A stretch of 64,000 nt of DNA from Microbacterium sp. 3J1 (GCF_001049495.1 NZ_CDWI01000001.1:62001-126000); one strand, 5' to 3'; shown: positions 45,422 through 55,034, counted from the stretch's first letter. Program-made: numbers and translations. Notes: a model not told the origin generated them from the sequence alone.

Positions 45422-46639
45422 GTGGCAGATCCCGACGACGCCCGCACCGAGCCCGGTCGCCTCGATGCGGCGGTGGAGCGCGCGACCGCACTCACGAAGC
45501 GCACCCTCGGCCTGTTCCCGGTGCGCGTCTGGCGCCACTTCCTCCAGCACAACGGGTTCCTCCTCGCCGCGGGCGTGAGCTATCAGGCGCTCTTCGCGAT
45601 CTTCGCGGCCATCTACCTCGCCTTCGCGATCGCCGGACTCTGGCTCGGGGGCAGCACGGAGGCCGTCGACGGCCTGATCGACATCATCAACAGCTACATC
45701 CCCAATCTCATCCAGGACGAGGGCGGCGTGGTGACCCCCGCGCAGGTGCAGGAGGTCGCCGCGAGCACCGCCGGGGTCCTCGGCGTCACGGGTCTGATCG
45801 CCCTCGGCACCGTCATCTGGACGGCCATCGGGTGGGTGACCTTCTCACGACGCGCGACCAGGGACATCTTCGGCCTTCCGCCCGACCGGCGGAGCTACGT
45901 CCTGCTGAAGGCCCGCGACCTGGTCGCCGCCCTGATCTTCGGCGTCGCTCTCGTCGCCGGATCCATTCTCAGCTCGGCCAGTGCGGCGGTGTTGAGCTGG
46001 CTGCTCAGTCTGATGGGCTGGGACGCCGGGTCCGACGGCCTGAACCTCACCATCCGCATAGGAACCGTCATCGTGTCGTTCATCCTGCTGTCGGGCGCTC
46101 TCGCGGCGATGGTCCGCTTCCTCACGGGCACCTCGCTCCGCTGGCGGACCATCTGGCCCGGGGCGCTCCTCGGCGGAGGCGCGATGACCGTCCTGCAGTA
46201 CGGCGCGGGCTTCCTGCTGAGCTACACGCCCTCCAATCCCCTGCTCGCCACCTTCGCCATCTTCATCGGCCTCCTCCTCTGGTTCCGCGTGAACGGCGTC
46301 GTGATGCTGGTGGCCTCCTCGTGGATCGCGGTCGCCGCCACCGACCGGGACCTCCCGCTGCTGCCGCAGACCGACGCGGAGCGCCGGGCCGCGGAACATC
46401 GGACGCTGGTCGACGCGGCGCGGATCCGCGTCCGTGACGCCCACGAGAGGCTGGACGCGGCACCGTGGTATCGGGCCCGGGGTGCACGACGGACACTGCG
46501 CGACGCGGAGCGGGAGCTCGAGGCGCTCGAGGCGCTCGAGGCGTCGGCACCGCCGCCCGCCGACGCGGCGACTCCCCTCCCGCAGCGGCTCCTCTCGGAC
46601 CTGCAGCGGGCGACTCGCGATGTCGGAGGGCGTCGTTAG
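45422..46639 (+). CDS. YihY/BrkB-family inner-membrane protein
   Basis: 405 residues. Six or so transmembrane segments lie in residues ~45-300, with the family markers AAGVSYQALFAIFAAIY near the first segment, WTAIGWVTFSRRATRDIFG, and YGAGFLLSYTPSNPLLATF. The C-terminal ~100 residues are soluble, charged and predicted coiled (RRTLRDAERELEALEALEA). Once named ribonuclease BN, the family has no settled function. Its TAG stop lies inside the -10 hexamer of the next gene. Confidence 0.87.
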   Translation: MADPDDARTEPGRLDAAVERATALTKRTLGLFPVRVWRHFLQHNGFLLAAGVSYQALFAIFAAIYLAFAIAGLWLGGSTEAVDGLIDIINSYIPNLIQDEGGVVTPAQVQEVAASTAGVLGVTGLIALGTVIWTAIGWVTFSRRATRDIFGLPPDRRSYVLLKARDLVAALIFGVALVAGSILSSASAAVLSWLLSLMGWDAGSDGLNLTIRIGTVIVSFILLSGALAAMVRFLTGTSLRWRTIWPGALLGGGAMTVLQYGAGFLLSYTPSNPLLATFAIFIGLLLWFRVNGVVMLVASSWIAVAATDRDLPLLPQTDAERRAAEHRTLVDAARIRVRDAHERLDAAPWYRARGARRTLRDAERELEALEALEASAPPPADAATPLPQRLLSDLQRATRDVGGRR

Positions 46640-46642
46640 GCT
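46637..46642 (+). promoter_or_regulatory. -10 hexamer TAGGCT of the exodeoxyribonuclease gene
   Basis: TAGGCT starts with the stop codon of the preceding gene and ends 7 bases before ATG 46650. GGGAGG in the spacer could also work as a ribosome site for read-through mRNA. Confidence 0.5.
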
Positions 46643-46649
46643 GGGAGGC

Positions 46650-47489
46650 ATGCCTCATCTGCGTATCGCCACTGTCAACGTCAACGGGATCCGCGCCGCG
46701 GCTCGCAACGGCATGAGCGGATGGCTCGATGCGGCCGACGTCGACATCCTCACGCTGCAGGAGGTGCGCGGACAGGACGAGCATCTCGAGGCCGCACTGC
46801 CGGGGTGGACCTTCGTGCACGACGAGGCGACGGCGAAGGGTCGAGCCGGTGTGGCCATCGCGAGCCGCATCCCGGCACTCGCCTCCCGCACCGACTTCGG
46901 AGACCTCGACTTCGACTCGAAGGGCCGCTGGCTCGAAGCGGACTTCCTCATCGGCGAGCGTCCGCTGACGGTGGTCAGCGCCTACGTCCACAGCGGCGAG
47001 GCCGACACCCCGAAGCAGGAGGAGAAGTGGAAGTTCCTCGATGCCTTCGAGCGGCGCATGGCCGAGCTGGGCCGCGATGACGCGCTCGCGCTCGTCACGG
47101 GCGATCTCAACGTCGGGCATCGTGAGCTCGACATCAAGAACTGGCGGGGCAACCGCAAGAAGGCGGGCTTCCTGCCTCGCGAGCGTGCGTACTTCGACCG
47201 CTTCCTCGGCCCCGCCGGCGACACCGTGGAAGGAGTCGACGGCTCGACCGGCACCGGGCTCGGGTGGGTCGACGTCGGTCGCCGATTCCACGGCGAGGTC
47301 GACGGTCCCTACACGTGGTGGTCCATGCGCGGTCAGGCTTTCGACAACGACTCGGGCTGGCGCATCGACTACCACCTCGCGACCCCTGCGCTCGCCGAGC
47401 GTGTGACGGCATACCACGTCGCTCGCGCGGCCGCCTACGACCAGCGCTGGAGCGATCACGCGCCGGTCGTCGTCGACTACACCTACTGA
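46650..47489 (+). CDS. xthA: Exodeoxyribonuclease III / AP endonuclease
   Basis: 279 residues of the exonuclease-endonuclease-phosphatase fold. Motifs: TVNVNGIRAAARNGM, LQEVRGQDEH with the metal Glu, VTGDLNVGHRELDIKNW, and SDHAPVVVDY at the end with the catalytic Asp-His. It cleaves at abasic sites and degrades from 3' ends in base-excision repair. ATG 46650 gives the conserved N-terminus; longer in-frame readings overlap the previous gene. Confidence 0.92.
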   Translation: MPHLRIATVNVNGIRAAARNGMSGWLDAADVDILTLQEVRGQDEHLEAALPGWTFVHDEATAKGRAGVAIASRIPALASRTDFGDLDFDSKGRWLEADFLIGERPLTVVSAYVHSGEADTPKQEEKWKFLDAFERRMAELGRDDALALVTGDLNVGHRELDIKNWRGNRKKAGFLPRERAYFDRFLGPAGDTVEGVDGSTGTGLGWVDVGRRFHGEVDGPYTWWSMRGQAFDNDSGWRIDYHLATPALAERVTAYHVARAAAYDQRWSDHAPVVVDYTY

Positions 47490-47530
47490 ATGGCGAACCG
47501 CCGGCGCGCTGCTCGCCGATCGTCGCCCCA

Positions 47531-47536
47531 TAGGAT
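47531..47536 (+). promoter_or_regulatory. -10 hexamer TAGGAT of trpS
   Basis: TAGGAT, six bases (TGACAC), then GTG 47543; no ribosome site fits between. Confidence 0.65.
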
Positions 47537-47542
47537 TGACAC

Positions 47543-48547
47543 GTGACCAAGCCTCGTCTCTACTCAGGAATGCAGCCCTCCGCCGACTCCCTCCAGATCG
47601 GCAACTACATCGGGGCGCTCCTCCAGTGGCGAGAGCTGCAGAACTCCTACGACGCATACTTCTCCGTCGTCGACCTGCACGCCCTGACCGTCGCGCAGAA
47701 CCCCGTGGAGCTGCGGGAGAAGACCCGTCGCACCGCGGCGCAGTACATCGCGGCCGGCATCGAGCCGTCGCAGTCGACGCTGTACGTGCAGTCCCACGTC
47801 CGCGCGCACGCCGAGCTGGCGTGGATCCTCTCGACCATCACCGGATTCGGCGAGGCCGGGCGGATGACCCAGTTCAAGGACAAGTCGGCGCGCTACGGCG
47901 CCGACGCCACGAGCGTCGGGCTCTTCACGTATCCGGTCCTGATGGCGGCCGACATCCTGCTCTATCAGACCGACGTCGTGCCGGTCGGCGACGATCAGAA
48001 GCAGCACGTCGAACTGACCCGTGACCTCGCCGAGCGCTTCAACTCCCGGTTCGGAGAGACCTTCACGGTTCCGCGTCCGGTGATCCAGAAGGACACCGCC
48101 CGCATCTACGATCTCCAGAACCCCACGTCAAAGATGTCGAAGTCGGCGGAGAGCGATGCCGGGGTCCTCTGGATGCTCGATGACCCGGCGAAGTCGGCGA
48201 AGAAGATCATGCGCGCGGTGACCGACAACGAGGGCTCGGTGCGATTCGATCGCGAGAGCAAGCCCGGCGTCTCGAACCTGCTCACCATCTACGCCGCCCT
48301 CACGGGCCGCCAGGTGCCGGCCATCGAAGACGAGTACGCGGGTCGTGGCTACGGCGACTTCAAGAAGGGTCTCGCCGAGGTCGTGGTGAGCGAGTTCGAG
48401 CCGGTGCGTGCGCGTGCCCTCGAGCTGCTCGACGATCCGGCCGAGCTCGACCGCATCCTGGCCGCGAACGCCGCACGCGCCGACGCCGTCGCCGACGCGA
48501 CTCTCGCAGCCGTGTACGACCGCGTGGGCCTGCTGCGTCGCGTCTGA
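47543..48547 (+). CDS. trpS: Tryptophanyl-tRNA synthetase
   Basis: 334 residues, class I. The HIGH-like region is in SGMQPSADSLQIGNYIGAL, GDDQKQHVELTRDLAERFN is the typical TrpRS stretch, and KMSKS is intact in PTSKMSKSAESD. It charges tRNA-Trp. Leaderless-type start at GTG 47543. Confidence 0.96.
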   Translation: MTKPRLYSGMQPSADSLQIGNYIGALLQWRELQNSYDAYFSVVDLHALTVAQNPVELREKTRRTAAQYIAAGIEPSQSTLYVQSHVRAHAELAWILSTITGFGEAGRMTQFKDKSARYGADATSVGLFTYPVLMAADILLYQTDVVPVGDDQKQHVELTRDLAERFNSRFGETFTVPRPVIQKDTARIYDLQNPTSKMSKSAESDAGVLWMLDDPAKSAKKIMRAVTDNEGSVRFDRESKPGVSNLLTIYAALTGRQVPAIEDEYAGRGYGDFKKGLAEVVVSEFEPVRARALELLDDPAELDRILAANAARADAVADATLAAVYDRVGLLRRV

Positions 48548-48555
48548 CTCAGCCC

Positions 48556-48561
48556 TAGGAT
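48556..48561 (+). promoter_or_regulatory. -10 hexamer TAGGAT, leaderless start at 48568
   Basis: TAGGAT, six bases, then GTG. Confidence 0.55.
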
Positions 48562-48567
48562 GGGGGC

Positions 48568-49308
48568 GTGACTGATCCGCAGCTGCCCCCGTCCGGTGCC
48601 GTTCCTTCCGTGCCGCCCGCACCTCAGCAGCCCGCGGATGCACAGCCGCCTTCGACGCCGCCCGCCCCCGCGCCGCCCGCGTATTCCCCCGCGCCGCCCG
48701 CACCCCCGGCGTTTGCGTCGCCGGCCCCGAGGTTCGAGGCGCCGACCGCGCACCCGGCACCGTCTGCCCAGCCGCAGGGCTACCCCGGCGGCGCACCCGC
48801 CTACCCCGCGCAGCCCTTCGGCGGCCAGCCGGCCGCACCCACCTATCAGGCAGCCCCTCCCGGGGCGTATCAGGTTCCGGTCGGCGGCTACTCTGCACCG
48901 GCAGGCACCTACCAGGCGCCCGCCTCGGACGAGCGGAGGTCATCGTTCCTCGGCATCCTGGCTCTCGTCCTCGCGGTCGTCGCCGCCGTCGTCACGCCGA
49001 TCGTCGCCGGGATCACCGGCTTCGAGATCGGCCGCCGGATTCCCGCCGGGTTCGACGCCACGTCACCCGATCTCCTGACGGTCCTCTCCCCTGCACGCGA
49101 TCAGGTGCTCTGGGCGGAGATCTCGTTCTGGGTCGGCACACTGCTCGGCATCGCGGCGATCGTGCTCGGCATCATCGCGATCCGGAAGAAGCAGGGACGC
49201 GGCGCAGGAATCGCCGCCCTGGTCGTGGCGGTCCTCGGACCCATCGTCTTCTGGGTCGTGCTGTTCTTCGCGTTCTCCGTGGGCACGGCCGCGGGCTTCC
49301 TGCCTTAG
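48568..49308 (+). CDS. Proline-rich DUF4190-like membrane protein
   Basis: 246 residues. The first ~120 residues are Pro/Ala/Tyr/Gln-rich and cytoplasmic-looking (PPAPQQPADAQPP and YPGGAPAYPAQPFGG units). Two or three transmembrane segments follow (FLGILALVLAVVAAVVTPIVAG; FWVGTLLGIAAIVLGIIAI plus RKKQGRG; ALVVAVLGPIVFWVVLFF), the last pair in DUF4190 style. Such proteins are common in actinobacteria and lack a proven role. Leaderless-type GTG start. Confidence 0.75.
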   Translation: MTDPQLPPSGAVPSVPPAPQQPADAQPPSTPPAPAPPAYSPAPPAPPAFASPAPRFEAPTAHPAPSAQPQGYPGGAPAYPAQPFGGQPAAPTYQAAPPGAYQVPVGGYSAPAGTYQAPASDERRSSFLGILALVLAVVAAVVTPIVAGITGFEIGRRIPAGFDATSPDLLTVLSPARDQVLWAEISFWVGTLLGIAAIVLGIIAIRKKQGRGAGIAALVVAVLGPIVFWVVLFFAFSVGTAAGFLP

Positions 49309-49327
49309 GCGCCGCGGCGCGCGGCGC
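49309..49327. terminator. GC-only stem-loop between the DUF4190-like gene and pth
   Basis: GCGCCGCG (49309-49316) pairs with CGCGGCGC (49320-49327), 3-base loop, directly after the stop. No T-run; convergent position makes a bidirectional stop plausible. Confidence 0.4.
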
Positions 49328-49350
49328 GGCGCTCGATCGAAGGCCCCCGC

Positions 49351-49932
49351 TCAGCGCGGGGCGTGGTGCTTCTGCTGCGCGGCGAGGAGCCCCTCGTCCA
49401 CGAGCTGCTCGACGGCATCCGCCGCATCCGAGATCAGGATCGGCAGGTTCGCGCGCTCGTCCTTGCCGAACGGTGAGAGCACCCAGTCGGCGGGGTCCTG
49501 CCGGCCCGCCGGGCGGCCGATGCCGACCCGCACACGCGGGAAGTCGGGCGTCGTGATCGCACGCGCGATGTCGCGGACGCCGTTGTGCCCACCATGCCCT
49601 CCCCCGATCTTGAGCTTGATGGTGTCGAAGGGGATGTCGAGCTCGTCGTGGATGACGACGATCTGCTCGGCGGGAACGGAGTAGAAGCGGGCGAGTGCGG
49701 CGACCGGCGTTCCGGAGACGTTCATGAAGGTGTTCGGCTTCGCGAGCACGAGCTTGTCGGCGCCCGGGCGCAGCCACGTCTCCACCACGCGCGCGCCGCC
49801 CTTGTGCTCGCGGAAGCTCTCGCCGCGCCGAACGGCCAGTTCGTCGACGACCATCTGGCCGACGTTGTGCCGCGTCGCCTCGTAGCGCGGGCCCGGATTG
49901 CCGAGTCCCACCACCAACCAGGTGGATGCCAT
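49351..49932 (-). CDS. pth: Peptidyl-tRNA hydrolase
   Basis: 193 residues. [20 protein letters not shown] holds the catalytic His22 and Asn site; [30 protein letters not shown] and [11 protein letters not shown] are the remaining family motifs. It frees tRNA from stalled peptidyl-tRNA. Follows rplY on the same strand, a standard pairing, but a stem-loop separates them. Confidence 0.96.
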   Translation of the reverse strand: MASTWLVVGLGNPGPRYEATRHNVGQMVVDELAVRRGESFREHKGGARVVETWLRPGADKLVLAKPNTFMNVSGTPVAALARFYSVPAEQIVVIHDELDIPFDTIKLKIGGGHGGHNGVRDIARAITTPDFPRVRVGIGRPAGRQDPADWVLSPFGKDERANLPILISDAADAVEQLVDEGLLAAQQKHHAPR

Positions 49933-49985
49933 GTGCTCGTCCTCTCGGGATGCGGGCCCCTCGGGGGCGCCCGGGTCAGGATACG

Positions 49986-50020
49986 ACAGAGGGGGCGCGA
50001 TCTGCTCGCGCCCCCTCTGT
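49986..50020 (-). terminator. Stem-loop between rplY and pth
   Basis: A perfect 15-bp stem (49986-50000 with 50006-50020) with a 5-base loop, just behind the rplY stop, without T-run on the minus strand. Confidence 0.65.
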
Positions 50021-50053
50021 GATGCAGTCAGCTGTGCGCTGCGCCTGCGGAGA

Positions 50054-50662
50054 TCACTCCGCGGCGGGAGCGTCCTCGGCGGCAGCCTCGTCGGCTCCGG
50101 CCTCGTCCTCTTCGAGGGACTCCTCAGCCGGGATCGAGATCGCGACGACCAGGACCTCGGGGTCGGTCAGCAGCGTCGAGCCCTGGGGCAGCGTGACGTC
50201 GGCGGCGGTGATGTGCGCGCCGTCCTCGAGACCCTCGACCGAGACCTCGACGTTCTGCGGGAGGTGCGTGGCCTCGGCCTCGATCGACAGGGTGTTCGCG
50301 TCCTGGTTGACGATCGTGCCGGCAGCCGACTCTCCGGTCACGATGACGGGAACGTCGATGGTGACCTTCTCGCCCTTCTTCACGACGAGGAGGTCGATGT
50401 GCTCGATGATCTGGTGCACCGGGTCCTTCTGGACGTCCTTGACCAGGGCGAGCTGCGAGGTGCCCTCGATGTCGAGCTCGAGCAGGGCGTTCGCGCGGCG
50501 GATGATCAGCGAGACCTGGTGGCCGGGCAGTGCGACGTGCACGGGCTCGGTGCCGTGGCCGTAGATGACGGCGGGGATCTTGCCGGCGGCGCGCAGACGG
50601 CGGGCGAAGCCCTTGCCGAAGCTCTCGCGGAGCTCGGCCTTGACCGTGTTGTCTTCAGACAT
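50054..50662 (-). CDS. rplY: 50S ribosomal protein L25 (general stress protein CTC type)
   Basis: 202 residues: an N-terminal L25 domain ([28 protein letters not shown] split here as [15 protein letters not shown]) that binds 5S rRNA, then a TL5/CTC domain ([35 protein letters not shown]) and an acidic Glu/Ala tail of ~30 residues. ATG 50662 follows GAAGGAGAA. An in-frame upstream extension to 50884 lacks these signals. Confidence 0.95.
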   Translation of the reverse strand: MSEDNTVKAELRESFGKGFARRLRAAGKIPAVIYGHGTEPVHVALPGHQVSLIIRRANALLELDIEGTSQLALVKDVQKDPVHQIIEHIDLLVVKKGEKVTIDVPVIVTGESAAGTIVNQDANTLSIEAEATHLPQNVEVSVEGLEDGAHITAADVTLPQGSTLLTDPEVLVVAISIPAEESLEEDEAGADEAAAEDAPAAE

Positions 50663-50882
50663 GGGGTTCTCCTTCGGGGCACGCAGCGAGAGCCGCGCGG
50701 TGGTCTTGGAATTGTTCTCGAACGTGGACACGTGAGGAAAGCCACCGGGCTTGCTTCGCCGCGTCGATAACGGACGTCCGCGCACGCGCGAAAGCGTCCC
50801 TCGCCGAGGTACTCCCTTCATGGTACCCGATGACCCGGTAGGCTGAAGACACCGATCCCTACTGCAGAACACGGAGTTCCCC

Positions 50883-51008
50883 ATGCTCGACGGCGCCTTC
50901 TTCTCACACGTGATCGCCTGGGTGATCGGCGCGATGACCGTGTGCGCCGCCGGCTTCTCGTTCGCCGCCCTCTTCTCCCTCGGTCGCTCCGGCTACCGCA
51001 AGGACTGA
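50883..51008 (+). CDS. Small single-span membrane peptide, 41 residues
   Basis: ATG 50883 to TGA 51008 encodes 41 residues: MLDGAFFSHVIAWVIGAM, then TVCAAGFSFAALFSL, then a basic end GRSGYRKD. One hydrophobic span with positive residues last suggests an N-out or tail-anchored peptide. A GGAG site lies 7 bases upstream, and a TAGGCT at about 50839 could be its promoter. It lies in the divergent rplY-gnd spacer. Coding is likely from the ribosome site and composition, but family and role are unknown. Confidence 0.6.
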   Translation: MLDGAFFSHVIAWVIGAMTVCAAGFSFAALFSLGRSGYRKD

Positions 51009-51127
51009 TCCGCGGGCGGTCGTCTCCCGCCGGCCCGCGCGCCGTCGCCGACCGTCACACGAGGGCCTCGTCTCGGTCGCCGCGATACCCTGAGAACATC
51101 CCCTACTTCACGATCCAGGAGTCTTCT

Positions 51128-52576
51128 GTGCCCGAAGCATCAGCGAACATCGGAGTCGTCGGACTCGCCGTCATGGGTTCGAATCTCGCCCGCAACCTCG
51201 CGAGCCGCGAGGGGAACACGGTGGCGATCTTCAACCGCAGCTACGAGAAGACCGAGACGCTGCTCTCCGAGCACCCCGAGGCCGAGTTCGTCCCCGCGTC
51301 GACGTACCAGGAGTTCGCCGACAGCCTGCAGAAGCCCCGCACGGCGATCATCATGGTCAAGGCCGGCCGCCCGACCGACGCCGTGATCGACTCCCTCGTC
51401 GAGGTCTTCGAGCCGGGCGACATCATCGTCGACGGCGGCAACGCCTACTTCCCCGACACGATCCGCCGCGAGAAGGCGGTCCGCGAGACCGGCATCAACT
51501 TCGTCGGCGCCGGCATCTCCGGCGGCGAGGAGGGAGCGCTCCTCGGACCGTCGATCATGCCCGGCGGCTCCGACGAGTCCTGGATCACCCTGGGGCCGAT
51601 CCTGAAGTCGATCGCCGCCATCGCCGAGGGCGAGCCGTGCGTGACGCACGTCGGCCACGACGGCGCCGGCCACTTCGTCAAGATGGTGCACAACGGCATC
51701 GAGTACGCCGACATGCAGCTCATCGCCGAGGCTTACGACCTCATTCGGCGCGGCACGGACAAGACCCCCGCCGAGATCGCCGAGATCTTCGCGGAATGGA
51801 ACACCGGCGAGCTCGAGTCGTACCTCATCGAGATCACCGCCGAGGTGCTGCGTCAGGTCGATGCCGAGACCGGCAAGCCGCTCGTCGACGTCATCGTCGA
51901 CCAGGCCGGCGCCAAGGGCACCGGCGCATGGACGGTGCAGACCGCGCTCTCGCTCGGCGTTCCCGTCTCCGGCATCGCCGAGGCCACGTTCGCCCGCTCG
52001 CTGTCCAGCCACCCGGAGCAGCGCGAGGTCGCCGCATCCCTCCCCGGCCCCGGTGAGACGTTCACCGTGGCCGACGAGGCCGCGTTCATCGAGGACGTCC
52101 GCCAGGCCCTGTACGCGTCGAAGATCGTCGCCTACTCGCAGGGCTTCGACGAGATCCGCGCCGGCGCCGCGGAGTACGACTGGACCATCGACCTCGGCGC
52201 CATCTCGAAGATCTGGCGCGCGGGCTGCATCATCCGCGCGCAGTTCCTCAACCGCATCGCCGACGCGTACGCCGAGACCCCGGATCTCCCCGTCCTCATG
52301 ACGGCCCCGTACTTCGCCGAGGCGCTCACCCGCGGCCAGGCGTCCTGGCGCCGCGTCGTGATCGCCGCCGCACAAGCGGGCATCCCGGCCCCGGCGTTCT
52401 CGTCGTCGCTGTCGTACTACGACGGCATCCGCGCCGACCGCCTTCCTGCCGCCCTCGTGCAGGGCCAGCGCGACTTCTTCGGCGCACACACCTACAAGCG
52501 CATCGACAAGGACGGCACCTTCCACACGCTGTGGTCGGTGGACCGCACCGAGATCGAGGCCGAGGACACGCACTGA
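51128..52576 (+). CDS. gnd: 6-phosphogluconate dehydrogenase, decarboxylating
   Basis: 482 residues, the long homodimeric form. NADP fold [17 protein letters not shown] with FNRSYEKTE, the catalytic site [21 protein letters not shown] (split: [19 protein letters not shown]), [15 protein letters not shown] with the catalytic Lys, and a C-terminal [11 protein letters not shown] tail. It makes ribulose 5-phosphate, CO2 and NADPH in the pentose phosphate pathway. GTG 51128 follows CCAGGAGT; a TACCCT at 51088 would give a leader of about 35 bases. Confidence 0.96.
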   Translation: MPEASANIGVVGLAVMGSNLARNLASREGNTVAIFNRSYEKTETLLSEHPEAEFVPASTYQEFADSLQKPRTAIIMVKAGRPTDAVIDSLVEVFEPGDIIVDGGNAYFPDTIRREKAVRETGINFVGAGISGGEEGALLGPSIMPGGSDESWITLGPILKSIAAIAEGEPCVTHVGHDGAGHFVKMVHNGIEYADMQLIAEAYDLIRRGTDKTPAEIAEIFAEWNTGELESYLIEITAEVLRQVDAETGKPLVDVIVDQAGAKGTGAWTVQTALSLGVPVSGIAEATFARSLSSHPEQREVAASLPGPGETFTVADEAAFIEDVRQALYASKIVAYSQGFDEIRAGAAEYDWTIDLGAISKIWRAGCIIRAQFLNRIADAYAETPDLPVLMTAPYFAEALTRGQASWRRVVIAAAQAGIPAPAFSSSLSYYDGIRADRLPAALVQGQRDFFGAHTYKRIDKDGTFHTLWSVDRTEIEAEDTH

Positions 52577-52590
52577 GTCGTCTCTGACGC

Positions 52591-52624
52591 ACGAAGGCCC
52601 CGGCTGCATGGCCGGGGCCTTCGT
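52591..52624. terminator. Bidirectional terminator between gnd and the MacB-like operon
   Basis: A perfect 14-bp stem (52591-52604 with 52611-52624) with a 6-base loop, between convergent genes. Confidence 0.85.
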
Positions 52625-52630
52625 CATGTC

Positions 52631-53356
52631 TCAGCGGGTGATGTCCTGCACCGCGCCGTTCGCGAGTCGCAGCCTCCGGGTGGCCCGACGGGCGACGGCG
52701 GAGTCGTGCGTGACGACCACCATCGTGATCCCCTCGGTGCACAGCGACTCCAGCAGCGCGAGGATCTCGTCCCGCATGCTCTCGTCAAGGTTGCCGGTGG
52801 GCTCGTCGGCGAGCAGCACCCGGGGACGCTTCACGATCGCGCGCGCGATCGCCACGCGCTGCTGCTGCCCACCCGAGAGCTCCGTCGGCAGGTGATCTGC
52901 GCGGTCGGCCAGCCCGACGTGAGCCAGCGCCTCGGCCACGCGCGTCGCACGTTCCGCCCTGTCCAGCGTCATGGGCTCCAGCGCCATGTTCACGTTCTCG
53001 GCGGCCGTGAGCGTGGGAATCAGGTTGAATCCTTGGAACACGAACCCGATCTCCTCGGAACGGATCCTGCTCAGCTCCCGCGCCGAAGCCGAAGCGAGCT
53101 CGGTCTCTCCCAGGCGCAGCGAACCGGACGACGGCGTGTCGAGTGCTCCCAGCAGTTGCAGGAGCGTGGACTTCCCACCCCCGGTGGGGCCTTGGATGGT
53201 GACGAGCTCCCCCGGCAGGATGGTGAGGTCGACGCCGGTGAGCGCCTTCACCGTGCGGCCCTTCTGGGCGTAGGTGCGGGTGACGTTCTCGGCTCGATAC
53301 AGCGGTGCCGCGGCATCCGTGCTGTTCGTCGTGTGAGCGAGGTCTGCGATGGTCAT
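52631..53356 (-). CDS. MacB/LolD-type ABC exporter ATPase
   Basis: 241 residues. Walker [11 protein letters not shown] loop [18 protein letters not shown], signature [14 protein letters not shown], Walker [12 protein letters not shown] and switch His in VVTHD: all intact and in the order of the LolD/MacB group. It drives the FtsX-like permease encoded just before it (36-base gap). Such pairs export peptides or lipoproteins or resist cell-envelope antibiotics. A two-component system is divergent. Confidence 0.93.
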   Translation of the reverse strand: MTIADLAHTTNSTDAAAPLYRAENVTRTYAQKGRTVKALTGVDLTILPGELVTIQGPTGGGKSTLLQLLGALDTPSSGSLRLGETELASASARELSRIRSEEIGFVFQGFNLIPTLTAAENVNMALEPMTLDRAERATRVAEALAHVGLADRADHLPTELSGGQQQRVAIARAIVKRPRVLLADEPTGNLDESMRDEILALLESLCTEGITMVVVTHDSAVARRATRRLRLANGAVQDITR

Positions 53357-53392
53357 GATGTTCTTCTCCTGTTCGTGGGTGGTGGGCGCTTG

Positions 53393-54871
53393 TCAGGCGA
53401 CGGATCGGAGGGCCTCGGCGGGGCTGAGGCGCGCCGCGCGCCACCCGCCCAAGGCGCCGGCCACGAGTCCGCCGAGCACGGCGAGACCGACGGCGGCGAC
53501 GAGCACCCACGGAGTGAACGGGGCCTGCAGCACGATGTCGGCGGCCTGCGCGGTCTGGAACATCCCTCCGCCCCCGGTCGGGCCTCCGCCCATGCCTCCG
53601 GGGCCGCTCTCGCCGGCGCCGGCCGTGCTCGCAGCGACGGTCGGCTTGATCAGGTTGATCGCCACGATGCCCGCGATGCCGAGCACGAGACCGACAGCAC
53701 CTCCGATGAGTCCCTGGATCATCGACTCGCCCGCGACCTGGCGCACGACGCGTCCGTCCGACCAGCCGATCGCCTTGAGCGTGCCGAACTCCCGCGTGCG
53801 ACGCGATACGCCCGACAGGGTGAGGAGCACCGAGAGCAGCACGGCGACGGCCAGCACGATGATCGAGAGCCAGGTGCCGAGGTTCGTGATGAGGGACGTC
53901 GCGCTCGACAGCGACCCGGAGACCGTGGAGGCGAGCTCCGACTGCGAGGTCACCGTGGCGTCGGGCAGCTCCTCGGCCAGCGCCGTCTGCACGGCGTCGA
54001 TCGAGTCGGCGGACTCCGCCTGGACGTAGACCGTCGAGATGACATCACCGGCGCCGGACAGCTCCTGCGCGGTGTCGAGCGGGAGATAGACGTTCGCTAC
54101 GGTGTCTGCGGCGTCGGAGCCGGAGCCGGAGCCGGAGGCCACGGTCCCGACGACCTCGACCTGTGAACCGCCCACGTCGATCGCGTCGCCGATGGCGATC
54201 TCGTTCGTCGTGGCGTAGGTGGCATCGACGAGCGCGACGAGGGCGCCGGAGTCTTCGTCATCGAGCGCGCGCCCATCGGTCACGGATGCCGAGGCGAGCG
54301 GGCCCACGGATGCCAGCGACGGATCGATGCCGAGCACCGTGAACGAGTTCACGCCGAACGAGCCGTCGCCGGCGCCGGCCGAGCCGTCCTGCGGCGGGGC
54401 CTCCCCCTCGGTCGGTGAGGCGCCCTCGGCATCCTGCTGTGCGAAGCCGCCGCTCGGGAGCTCTCCCGAGAAGGTCGAGTTGGTGAGGCTGAGCGCCGCG
54501 GATGCTGCGGTCACGCCGTCCGTGGCGCTCACGGTGTCGAGCACCGAGGCATCGAGGGTGGCGCGCATCATGTCGGTGCGCAGGGTCGACTGGCTCAGGG
54601 TGGTCGTCTCGCCATCGGACGTGCCGTCGTCCGTGCCGAAGTCGAAGCGCTGGCCGCCCCCTTCGCCCGGCGCGGCCGCTGCTCCTGTGACGGTGAGGTC
54701 GGTGCCGACGCCGTAGACCGACTCCAGCGCCTGCTCCTGCGCGTCCCGTACCCCCGCCGTGAGCGCGTTCACGATGATCACCAGAGCGATGGCGATCGCG
54801 AGGCCTATCGCCACGATCATCGTCTGCTTCTTGCGGCCCGCCAGTTCTCGCCGCAGATATGTCCCGTACAT
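53393..54871 (-). CDS. MacB/FtsX-type ABC exporter permease
   Basis: 492 residues. One N-terminal span (TMIVAIGLAIAIALVIIVNAL), a large extracellular domain of about 290 residues rich in Ser, Thr, Gly and Asp (MacB periplasmic core-like), then three spans in FtsX style (SRRTREFGTLKAIGWSDGR is the conserved cytoplasmic loop), ending RLSPAEALRSVA. A Gly/Met-rich insert (GPGGMGGGPTGGGGM) interrupts the last loop. ATG after AAGGAG. Likely regulated by the divergent two-component system. Confidence 0.9.
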   Translation of the reverse strand: MYGTYLRRELAGRKKQTMIVAIGLAIAIALVIIVNALTAGVRDAQEQALESVYGVGTDLTVTGAAAAPGEGGGQRFDFGTDDGTSDGETTTLSQSTLRTDMMRATLDASVLDTVSATDGVTAASAALSLTNSTFSGELPSGGFAQQDAEGASPTEGEAPPQDGSAGAGDGSFGVNSFTVLGIDPSLASVGPLASASVTDGRALDDEDSGALVALVDATYATTNEIAIGDAIDVGGSQVEVVGTVASGSGSGSDAADTVANVYLPLDTAQELSGAGDVISTVYVQAESADSIDAVQTALAEELPDATVTSQSELASTVSGSLSSATSLITNLGTWLSIIVLAVAVLLSVLLTLSGVSRRTREFGTLKAIGWSDGRVVRQVAGESMIQGLIGGAVGLVLGIAGIVAINLIKPTVAASTAGAGESGPGGMGGGPTGGGGMFQTAQAADIVLQAPFTPWVLVAAVGLAVLGGLVAGALGGWRAARLSPAEALRSVA

Positions 54872-54984
54872 GTGTCTCCTTCCGCCGCGCCTTTCGCGGG
54901 CCGATGACGACGCTAGGGAGCCGTCTTCTGCGACATCGATGGGCGAGTGATGAGAACGCTATGCGCCGCTGGCTCACAGGCGAT

Positions 54985-55013
54985 GCATAGTGCCTTCCAT
55001 AGAAATCCCATAG
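54985..55013. promoter_or_regulatory. Three helically phased CATAG repeats, candidate OmpR-type regulator box
   Basis: CATAG occurs at 54986-54990, 54998-55002 and 55009-55013, spaced 12 and 11 bases, the phasing typical of OmpR/PhoP-class binding sites. A CTATGC at 54959-54964 is the inverted form of the first GCATAG. The array sits in the divergent spacer between the exporter and the regulator gene. Confidence 0.5.
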
Positions 55014-55034
55014 GAGATTCCGCAGAATGGAGGC

